NCBI GenBank assembly: GCA_009782085.1
Contig: WQUN01000065.1
Coordinates: 1-14,720 of the forward strand
DNA length: 14,720 bases
Origin: Bacillota bacterium
GTDB taxonomy: Bacteria; Bacillota; Clostridia; Lachnospirales; WQUN01
Reading direction: 5' to 3'
The notes below the pieces were generated by a model that searched no databases, was not told the DNA's origin, and worked only from the letters and a program-made list of their open reading frames with translations. The position numbers and the translations under genes were made by a program. Shown one piece after another: positions 1 to 7,300 of this stretch; the stretch's first letter is position 1, and every line of letters starts with the position of its first letter.

Positions 1-7
1 GTATAAT

Positions 8-105
8 GTAGGGCGCGCCGACCCCGGCGCGCCGATCTTGCGACAATATTCATTGCAAATAGTGCCAATTGAGTTGAACGGCGCGCCGGGGTCGGCGCGC
101 CCTAC
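8..105. repeat. Palindromic element with GTAGGG/CCCTAC ends, GC-rich core, copy 1
   Basis: Arms 8-34 and 79-105 are perfect 27-bp reverse complements around a 44-base AT-rich loop. Each arm also contains two copies of the 8-bp palindrome GGCGCGCC separated by GACCCC or GGGGTC, so each arm can fold on itself or pair with the other. The ends read GTAGGG and CCCTAC. This looks like a non-autonomous, MITE-like or REP-like element; no transposase is present. It could act as a roadblock or RNA stabiliser downstream of rpoC, but there is no T-tract of the intrinsic terminator type. Confidence 0.85.
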
Positions 106-155
106 TAATTTTATGCAGAAATACTTTCATGCGTTGTCGTGCTAAAAACCGTCAG

Positions 156-187
156 TAGACAGAGGAGGCTAATGTTTTCGCACTCCT
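156..187. repeat. Half copy of the GGAGTGYGAAAACATT palindromic repeat
   Basis: The segment contains ACAGAGGAGG followed by CTAATGTTTTCGCACTCC. This is one end of the element present in full at 13091-13151 and 13310-13371. The other inverted end is missing. It fills the gap between the two copies of the 187-bp duplication, so it may mark an old insertion or recombination junction. Confidence 0.75.
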
Positions 188-194
188 GTATAAT

Positions 195-292
195 GCAGGG
201 CGCGCCGACCCCGGCGCGCCGATCTTGCAACAATATTCATTGCAAATAGTGCCAATTGAGTTGAACGGCGCGCCGGGGTCGGCGCGCCGTTC
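195..292. repeat. Palindromic element, GC-rich core, copy 2 with decayed ends
   Basis: This is the second copy of the element at 8-105. The perfectly paired part is reduced to arms 199-221 and 266-288. The outer ends have lost complementarity: GTAGGG has become GCAGGG on the left and CCCTAC has become CCGTTC on the right. The central loop differs at one base. The loss of end symmetry while the rest is conserved suggests this copy arose by tandem duplication and has drifted. Confidence 0.8.
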
Positions 293-336
293 TAATTTTA
301 TGCAGAAATACTTTCATGCGTTGTCGTGCTAAAAAC

Positions 337-391
337 TGTCAGCTGAGCGAAGCGAAGGGTCTTAAGATTCTTCGCTCCGCTCAGAATGACA
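337..391. repeat. TGTCA...TGACA palindromic repeat, copy 1, just downstream of rpoC
   Basis: Imperfect inverted repeat of 55 bases: a CTGAGCGAAGCGAAG-type arm, a short AT-rich centre, and a matching arm ending CTCAGAATGACA. The same family occurs at 11424-11480, 13545-13605 and 13778-13835. Repeats of this type (TGTCATYCTGAG...) are common in many bacterial genomes. It starts 45 bases after the rpoC stop in the direction of transcription, so the mRNA would carry a stem of roughly 13 bp here. There is no clear T-tract, so I do not call it a terminator, although it may mark the 3' end of the transcript. Confidence 0.85.
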
Positions 392-425
392 AAAATGATT
401 TTACAGAATGACAAAAATGAGTTTA
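382..425. repeat. 22-bp tandem duplication at the edge of the palindromic repeat
   Basis: Bases 382-403 and 404-425 are the same 22 bases (beginning CAGAATGACAAAAATGA) with one mismatch. The duplicated unit includes the last ten bases of the palindromic repeat at 337-391. It lies 11 bases beyond the rpoC stop. It probably arose by replication slippage or during insertion of the repeat. Confidence 0.9.
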
Positions 426-435
426 CTTCCCTTCC

Positions 436-3400
436 CTATTTCGTCTCCGCCCCGGCGGCCTCCGCGTAAACCTCTTCCAACAGTTCCTCCGCCTCGACGC
501 CGTCCTCCTTGTCCGCCGCCCCGCCGGTCATGTAGGAAAAATCGAAGCTGCCGTATTCCTCCTCGTAGCCGCCGCCGACCTCCTCGACCTCTATGCGCCT
601 GTATAGCTGCATACCGGTGCCCGCCGGTATCAGCTTGCCGATGATGACGTTCTCCTTAAGGCCGATGAGCGGGTCGATCTTGCCCTTGATGGTGGCCTCG
701 GTCAGCACGCGGGTCGTCTCCTGGAAGGACGCGGCCGAGAGGAACGAATCCGTGGCGAGCGACGCCTTCGTGATGCCCAGGAGTATCCTGGAGCCTGTCG
801 CCGGGGCGAGTCCCGCGGCCTCCATCTCCTTGTTCACTTCCTCGAATTCGAGCCAGTCCACCAGGCTTCCGGGCAAAAGCTCCGTGTCCCCGTTCTCGTC
901 CACGCGTATGCGCTTGAGCATCTGCCGGACTATGACCTCGATGTGCTTGTCGTTCAGGTCCACGCCCTGGAGGCGGTACGCCCTCTGCACCTCTTTGAGC
1001 AGATAGTCCTGCACGCCCCTGATGCCCTTTATCTTCAGCATGTCGTGCGGGTTGACGTTGCCCTCGGTCAGCTCGTCGCCGGCCTCGACCACGTCCCCGC
1101 TCAAAACCTTCACGCGGGAGCCGTAGGGGATCAGGTATTCCTTCGCCTCGCCGGTGTTCTCGTCGGTTATCACAGCCTCGCGCTTCTTCTTGCTGTCGCT
1201 TACGACGACCTTGCCGCCCATCTCCGCGATTATCGCCATGCCCTTGGGCTTGCGCGCCTCGAAAAGCTCCTCGACGCGCGGGATGCCCTGGGTGATGTCC
1301 TCGTTGGAGGCGATGCCGCCGATGTGGAAGGTGCGCATGGTGAGCTGGGTGCCCGGCTCGCCGATGGACTGCGCCGCGATGATCCCGACGGGCTCGCCGA
1401 TGCGCACGACGCGGTTGGAGGCCATGTTGGAGCCGTAGCACTTGGAGCAGAGCCCGACCCTGGAGCGGCAGGTCAGGATCGTCCGGATCCGTATCTTCTC
1501 CACCCCGCATTTTTCTATCTTTTCGGCCTGGTCGGCTGTTATGAGCGTGTCGGCCGGGACTATGACCTCGCCCGAGGCGGGGTCCGCAATGTCGTCCGTG
1601 GCCCATCTGCCGCGCGCGCGGTCCTCCATCGACTCTATGACCTCGCCGCCGTCCGTGAACGCGCTGATCCACATGCCGGGCTTTTCCGCGGCGCCGCCGA
1701 CGCAGTCCCACTCGCGGATGATGATGTCCTGGGACACGTCCACGAGCCTGCGCGTCAGATAGCCGGAGTCCGCCGTCCGCAGAGCCGTGTCGGAGAGGCC
1801 CTTGCGCGTCCCGTGGGCCGATATGAAGTATTCGAGGACGGACAGGCCCTCGCGGTAGTTGGCCTTGATCGGCAGCTCCAATATCTCGCCCGTCGGGCTC
1901 GCCATCAGACCGCGCATCCCGGCGAGCTGCTTAAGCTGGTTCTTGGAGCCGCGGGCGCCGGAGTTGGCCATCATGAAGATGGGGTTGTACTGGCCGAGGC
2001 CGGCGACCATCTCGGAGGTGAGCTCGTCCGTGACCTCCGTCCACGCGCCGATGACCTTGGCGTGGCGCTCCTCGTTGGTCATGAGGCCCCTTCGGAACAT
2101 CCGCGTGATGTTGTCGACGGTGTTTTCCGCCCGGGCCAGAAGCTCCTGCTTGACCGGCGGGATGACCAGGTCGTTGACCGAGTAGGTCAGAGCGCCCCGG
2201 GTCGTGTAGCCGAAGCCCAGGTCCTTTATCTTGTCCAGCACGACGGCGGTGTCCGTCGCGCCGTATTTGTTGATGCAGCGGTTGATTATCTTGCCGAGCG
2301 TCTTCTTGTCCGTCAGGAAACTTATCTCGTAGAGGAATTTGTTCTCGAACTCCGTCCTGTCCACGAAGCCTATGTCCTGCGGGACGGCCTGGTTGAACAG
2401 TATCCGCCCGACGGTCGTGTCCACCAGGCGGGAGTGGACGGTTCCTTCCTCCGTGACCGTCCTGCGCACTCTGATTTTGGCGTGGAGGCTCACGCACTTG
2501 TTGTCGTAGGCCAGAAGCGCCTCGTTCTCGTCCTTGAAGATCCGGCCCTCGCCCGGCTCGTTTTCCTTCTCCATCGTGAGGTAGTAGATGCCCAGGACCA
2601 TGTCGTTGGTCGGCACGGTGACGGGCATTCCGTCGGAGGGCTTAAGCAGGTTGTTGGGGGAGAGCAGCAAAAACCGGCACTCCGCCTGCGCCTCCACGCT
2701 TAGCGGCACGTGCACGGCCATCTGGTCGCCGTCGAAGTCCGCGTTGTAAGCAGTGCAGACCAGCGGGTGCAGCTTTATGGCCCTTCCCTCGACCAGCACC
2801 GGCTCGAAGGCCTGGATGCCCAGGCGGTGGAGCGTGGGCGCGCGGTTAAGCATGACGGGGTGATCCTTTATGACGCTCTCCAAAGCGTCCCAGACCTCCG
2901 GCTGGAGCCGCTCGACCATGCGCTTGGCGGACTTGATGTTGTGCGCGAAGCCGCCCTGGACGAGCCTTTTCATGACGAACGGCTTGAAAAGCTCGATCGC
3001 CATTTCGCGCGGAAGGCCGCACTGGTATATTTTGAGGTTTGGCCCCACGACGATGACCGAACGCCCGGAATAGTCGACCCGTTTGCCCAAAAGGTTCTGC
3101 CGGAAGCGCCCCTGCTTGCCCGTCAGAAGGTCCGACAGGGATTTGAGCGGCCTGTTGCCCGGACCGGTGACGGAGCGGCCGCGCCTGCCGTTGTTGATCA
3201 GCGCGTCCACGGCTTCCTGGAGCATGCGCTTCTCGTTGCGGACTATGATATCCGGCGCGCCCAGGTCCAGGAGCCTCTTGAGCCTGTTGTTCCTGTTTAT
3301 GACGCGGCGGTAGAGGTCGTTCAGGTCGGACGTGGCGAACCTGCCGCCGTCCAGCTGCACCATCGGCCGAAGGTCGGGCGGGATGACCGGGATCGCGTCC

Positions 3401-4122
3401 AAAATCATCCACTCCGGCCTGTTCCCGGAGATCCGGAACGACTCTATGACCTCCAGCTTTTTGATATAGCGGAGCCGCTTCTGGCCGGTCGCGTCTTTAA
3501 GCGCGGCCTTGAGCTCCACGGATTCCTTCTCCACGTCGATATGCAGCAGAAGCTCCTTTATCGCCTCCGCGCCCATGCCCACGCGGAAGCCGCTGCCGTA
3601 TTTGTCGAGCATGTCCCGGTATTCCTTCTCGGTCAGAAGCTGCTTCTGCGTCATCGGCGTGTTCCCGGCGTCCAAAACGATGTATGACGCGAAATAGAGC
3701 ACCTTTTCCAGGGAACGCGGGGAAATGGCCAGAATCAGGCCCATTCTGCTGGGTATCCCCCGGAAATACCAGATGTGCGAGACGGGGGCGGCCAGCTCGA
3801 TATGCCCCATGCGCTCGCGCCTGACCTTCGACTTCGTGACCTCCACGCCGCAGCGGTCGCAGACCACGCCCTTATAGCGTATCCTTTTGTACTTGCCGCA
3901 GTGGCACTCCCAGTCCTTGTTCGGCCCGAATATCCTCTCGCAGAACAGGCCGTCGCGCTCGGGCTTGAGCGTCCTGTAGTTTATCGTCTCGGGCTTTTTG
4001 ACCTCGCCCCGGGACCACTCGCGTATCTTTTCGGGGGAGGCCAGGCCGATTTTTATGGAATCGAACAAAATGGGCTGATCGGTGTTCTGATTGTTCTGGG
4101 TATTCTGGATATTCAAGGCCAA
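436..4122 (-). CDS. rpoC: DNA-directed RNA polymerase subunit beta'
   Basis: Catalytic beta' subunit of RNA polymerase, a cytoplasmic enzyme. Counting from the TTG start at 4120-4122 the protein is 1228 residues, normal for a Bacillota beta' without insertions. Visible landmarks: N-terminal zinc finger C73, C75, C88, C91; the magnesium-binding motif NADFDGD at 460-466 with D462, D464 and D466; a bridge helix around 756-792 (GTRKGLSDTALRT); a second zinc site C807, C885, C892, C895; trigger loop at about 916-945 (GEPGTQLTMRTFHIGG). The start is chosen because GGAGG at 4130-4134 lies 7 bases upstream of TTG. The ATG codons upstream (4138-4140 and 4153-4155) would place this site inside the protein. 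The N-terminus has a short Q/N-rich stretch (NIQNTQNNQNT) before the conserved part. The small ORF upstream ends 19 bases before this start, so translation may be coupled. The frame is intact and ends with TAG. Confidence 0.97.
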   Translation of the reverse strand: MALNIQNTQNNQNTDQPILFDSIKIGLASPEKIREWSRGEVKKPETINYRTLKPERDGLFCERIFGPNKDWECHCGKYKRIRYKGVVCDRCGVEVTKSKVRRERMGHIELAAPVSHIWYFRGIPSRMGLILAISPRSLEKVLYFASYIVLDAGNTPMTQKQLLTEKEYRDMLDKYGSGFRVGMGAEAIKELLLHIDVEKESVELKAALKDATGQKRLRYIKKLEVIESFRISGNRPEWMILDAIPVIPPDLRPMVQLDGGRFATSDLNDLYRRVINRNNRLKRLLDLGAPDIIVRNEKRMLQEAVDALINNGRRGRSVTGPGNRPLKSLSDLLTGKQGRFRQNLLGKRVDYSGRSVIVVGPNLKIYQCGLPREMAIELFKPFVMKRLVQGGFAHNIKSAKRMVERLQPEVWDALESVIKDHPVMLNRAPTLHRLGIQAFEPVLVEGRAIKLHPLVCTAYNADFDGDQMAVHVPLSVEAQAECRFLLLSPNNLLKPSDGMPVTVPTNDMVLGIYYLTMEKENEPGEGRIFKDENEALLAYDNKCVSLHAKIRVRRTVTEEGTVHSRLVDTTVGRILFNQAVPQDIGFVDRTEFENKFLYEISFLTDKKTLGKIINRCINKYGATDTAVVLDKIKDLGFGYTTRGALTYSVNDLVIPPVKQELLARAENTVDNITRMFRRGLMTNEERHAKVIGAWTEVTDELTSEMVAGLGQYNPIFMMANSGARGSKNQLKQLAGMRGLMASPTGEILELPIKANYREGLSVLEYFISAHGTRKGLSDTALRTADSGYLTRRLVDVSQDIIIREWDCVGGAAEKPGMWISAFTDGGEVIESMEDRARGRWATDDIADPASGEVIVPADTLITADQAEKIEKCGVEKIRIRTILTCRSRVGLCSKCYGSNMASNRVVRIGEPVGIIAAQSIGEPGTQLTMRTFHIGGIASNEDITQGIPRVEELFEARKPKGMAIIAEMGGKVVVSDSKKKREAVITDENTGEAKEYLIPYGSRVKVLSGDVVEAGDELTEGNVNPHDMLKIKGIRGVQDYLLKEVQRAYRLQGVDLNDKHIEVIVRQMLKRIRVDENGDTELLPGSLVDWLEFEEVNKEMEAAGLAPATGSRILLGITKASLATDSFLSAASFQETTRVLTEATIKGKIDPLIGLKENVIIGKLIPAGTGMQLYRRIEVEEVGGGYEEEYGSFDFSYMTGGAADKEDGVEAEELLEEVYAEAAGAETK

Positions 4123-4134
4123 GGCGATACCTCC
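4120..4134 (-). promoter_or_regulatory. Ribosome binding site and TTG start of rpoC
   Basis: On the minus strand GGAGG (4130-4134) is followed by a 7-base spacer and TTG GCC TTG AAT. This is the best Shine-Dalgarno match near the 5' end of the gene and decides the start. A second TTG two codons later (4114-4116) is possible but less well spaced. Confidence 0.75.
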
Positions 4135-4141
4135 ACACATG

Positions 4142-4276
4142 CTATTTGGATTCAAGCATTGTTTTCAGATACTTTTCAAGCTCCTCGAATGTCTTTATTT
4201 CCTGCATGGCCAGAAGAATTTTCTGGATTGTCAGTTCCGTCGCCAGCTTCGCGATCATTTCCGCCGTGTTTGGCAT
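4142..4276 (-). CDS. Small ORF of 44 codons between rpoB and rpoC
   Basis: ATG at 4274-4276 runs to TAG at 4142-4144 and encodes 44 residues, starting MPNTAEMIAKLATELT and ending KYLKTMLESK. It sits 24 bases after the rpoB stop and 19 bases before the rpoC start, and is preceded by GGGGTGA with 4 bases to the ATG, so it has operon spacing and a plausible ribosome binding site. The sequence is rich in E, K, L and M, with heptad-like hydrophobic spacing and no cysteine or membrane segment. It would form one or two amphipathic helices. I do not recognise a family. It could be a small RNA polymerase partner, a coupling leader peptide for rpoC, or a chance ORF in a spacer. Its position, helix-like composition and lack of neighbours in other frames favour a real gene, but this is inference. 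Confidence 0.55.
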   Translation of the reverse strand: MPNTAEMIAKLATELTIQKILLAMQEIKTFEELEKYLKTMLESK

Positions 4277-4300
4277 ATCGTCACCCCGTTTTCAATGTGG

Positions 4301-7300
4301 TTATTCCTCTTCCTCGTCCAAATCGGAATAAAGGTCCAAATCGTCCCCCGCGTCCTCGTCCGGTTCCTCCTCGTCCTCGTCCGCGAAAAGCTCGTTGTCT
4401 ATAAGCGCGTCCACGTCGGGGAAATCCTCGTCCACGAAGCCCTCCGGCATGTCGACCTCCGGCGGCAGGCGCATGGCGTCCGGGTCGAGGTCGATGTCCA
4501 GGTCTATGTCCAGGTCGTCGGCGGCGGCTTTCTCGGGCGTCACGTAGGAGTCCTCCTCGTCCAGCTCCTCTTCCTCCTCCTCGTCCAGCGCCCCGTCGAG
4601 ATACTCGTCCGGCGCGTAGCGCGGCCGCGGCTCGCTCTTCCTTATATAGCTCCTGCCGCCGTCCGAATCCGGCTCCATGCCCTCGATGTTGACGCTAAGG
4701 TCGTCCACGTCCTCTATGGACTCCTTTATCTCGACTTCCGTGGAGTCGTTCAAAAGGACGCGCACGTCCAGGGCCAGCGCCTGGAGCTCCTTCAGCAGCA
4801 CCTTAAAGGACTCCGGGATGCCCGGCTCCGGGATGTTCTCGCCCTTGACTATGGCCTCGTAGGTCTTGACGCGGCCGACTATGTCGTCGGACTTGACCGT
4901 CAGTATCTCCTGGAGCGTGTACGACGCGCCGTAGGCCTCCAGCGCCCAGACCTCCATCTCCCCGAACCTCTGGCCGCCGAACTGGGCTTTGCCGCCCAGG
5001 GGCTGCTGGGTCACGAGGGAGTACGGCCCCGTGGAGCGCGCGTGTATCTTGTCGTCCACCAGATGGTGGAGCTTCAGGTAGGTCATATACCCCACGGTCA
5101 CCGGGTTGTCGAAGAATTCGCCGGAGCGGCCGTCCCGGAGCCATATCTTCCCGTCCCGGTTAAACGGCACGCCCTTCCACTCGTTCCGGCTGTCCTTGTT
5201 CTTCTCGAGCCCGGCGAATATGTCCTCCTCGACAATATTTTTCCATTTGTCCGAGAATTCCTTCCAGGGCATGTTGACGTAGTCGTTCGCCAGGTCGAGG
5301 GTGTCCATGATGTCTATCTCGTTCGCGCCGTCGAAGACCGGCGTCGCTATCTTCCAGCCCAGCGCCTTGGCCGCCAGGCCGAGGTGGACCTCCAGCACCT
5401 GCCCGATGTTCATGCGGGAGGGCACGCCCAGGGGGTTTAGCACTATGTCCAGCGGCCTTCCGTTCGGCAGGAACGGCATGTCCTCCACCGGCAGGACGCG
5501 GGAGATGACGCCCTTGTTGCCGTGGCGGCCCGCCATCTTGTCCCCGACGGAGATCTTGCGCTTCTGGGCGATGTAGACCCTGACCATCTGGTTCACGCCG
5601 GGGGAGAGTTCGTCCTTGTTCTCCCGGGTGAATATCTTCACGTCCACGATGATCCCGCTCTCGCCGTGGGGCACACGCAGGGACGTGTCCCTGACCTCGC
5701 GGGCCTTTTCACCGAAGATCGCCCGGAGGAGCCTTTCCTCCGCGGTCAGCTCCGTCTCGCCCTTGGGCGTGACCTTGCCGACCAATATGTCGTTCGGCTG
5801 GACCTCGGCCCCGATGCGGATTATGCCGTTCTCGTTCAGGTCTTTCAGGGCGTCGTCCCCGACGTTCGGGATGTCCCGGGTTATCTCCTCCGGGCCGAGC
5901 TTGGTGTCGCGGGCCTCCGCCTCGTATTCCTCTATGTGCACCGACGTGTAGACGTCGTCCTTCACGAGGGTTTCGCTCAGCAAAATGGCGTCCTCGTAAT
6001 TATACCCCTCCCAGGTCATGAAGCCGATGAGCGGGTTCTTGCCCAAGGCCAGCTCGCCGTCGGCGGTGGAGGGGCCGTCGGCTATGACCTCGCCCTTCCT
6101 GACCTGCTGCCCCTTGACGATTATGGGCCGCTGGTTTATGCAGGTGCCCTGGTTCGAGCGGAGGAACTTGGTCAGCCGGTAGACGTCCTTGCCGCCCGCG
6201 GCGTTGCGTATGACTATCTCGTTAGCCACGACCCGCTCCGCGGCGCCGTCGTTCCTGGCCTGGACGACGACGCCGGAGTCGAGCGCGGTCTTGTACTCCA
6301 TGCCGGTGCCCACTATCGGCGACTCGGTCGTCAGAAGCGGCACGGCCTGGCGCTGCATGTTGGAGCCCATCAAGGTCCTGGTGACGTCGTCGTTCTCCAG
6401 AAACGGGATAAGCGCCGTCGCCACGGAGACTATCTGCTTGGGCGAAACGTCCATCAGGTCGATCTTGCCCTTATCCACGGCCAGGATGTCCTCGCGGTAC
6501 CTGCCGGAAACCTTCCTGTTCATGAAGCGCCCCCTGTCGTCGAGGGGCTCGTTGGCCTGGGCGATGGTGAAGTTCTCCTCCTCGTCCGCGGTCACGTATA
6601 TGAAATTGTTCGTCACGACGGGCTCGGGGCCGGACTTGTCCACGAGCCGGTAGGGCGCCTCGATGAAGCCGTAGTCGTTGATCCTGGCGAAGGTGGCGAG
6701 CTGGTTGATGAGCCCGATGTTCGGGCCTTCGGGCGTCTCTATCGGGCACATCCTGCCGTAGTGCGAGCTGTGGACGTCCCTGACCTCGAAGCTGGCCCTC
6801 TCCCTGGAGAGGCCGCCCGGCCCGAGGGCCGAGAGCCGCCTCTTGTGCGACAGCTCGTCCAGCGGGTTCGTCTGGCCCATGAACTGGGAGAGCTGGGAGC
6901 TCCCGAAGAACTCCTTCAGCGCGGCGGTCACCGGGCGGATGTTTATCAGCGCCTGGGGGGTGACGATGTCCATGTCCTGGACGGTCATGCGCTCCCTGAC
7001 CACGCGCTCCATGCGGGAGAGCCCTATGCGGAACTGGTTTTGCAAAAGCTCGCCGACGGCGCGGATGCGCCTGTTGCCCAGGTGGTCGATGTCGTCCTTC
7101 CGGCCGACGCCGTATTCCAGGTGGATGGCGTAGTTTATCGACGCCATGATGTCGTCGACCGTTATCGTCTTCGGCACGAGCCTGCCCATGGCGAGCTTTA
7201 TCTGGGCCGGGAGCTTGGAGGCGTCCTGGCAGTTGTCCAGGACTTCCCTGAGCGCCGGGTAATAGACCCTCTCCCTGATGCCGAGCGCTTCGGAGCTGAG

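Larger units (their letters stand above)
1..342. repeat. 187-bp tandem duplication containing large palindromes
   Basis: Bases 1-155 recur at 188-342 with five substitutions that I can count (at 9, 42, 102, 104 and 150 of the first copy), about 97% identity. The copies are separated by 156-187, so the period is 187. Each copy carries a long inverted repeat (annotated separately), a 44-base loop and an identical 3' flank. No ORF with a ribosome binding site lies here. The second copy runs directly into another palindromic repeat at 337-391. Together with 392-435, this is all that lies downstream of rpoC within the window. Confidence 0.95.

Noticed and set aside
337..391. Intrinsic terminator of rpoC
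   Set aside because: A stem is present but no T-tract follows it in the direction of transcription; it belongs to a dispersed repeat family.
943..2703. Long open frame on the plus strand opposite rpoC
   Set aside because: The shadow of a GC-rich gene with biased third positions; rpoC is unmistakable on the other strand and the plus-strand product resembles nothing.
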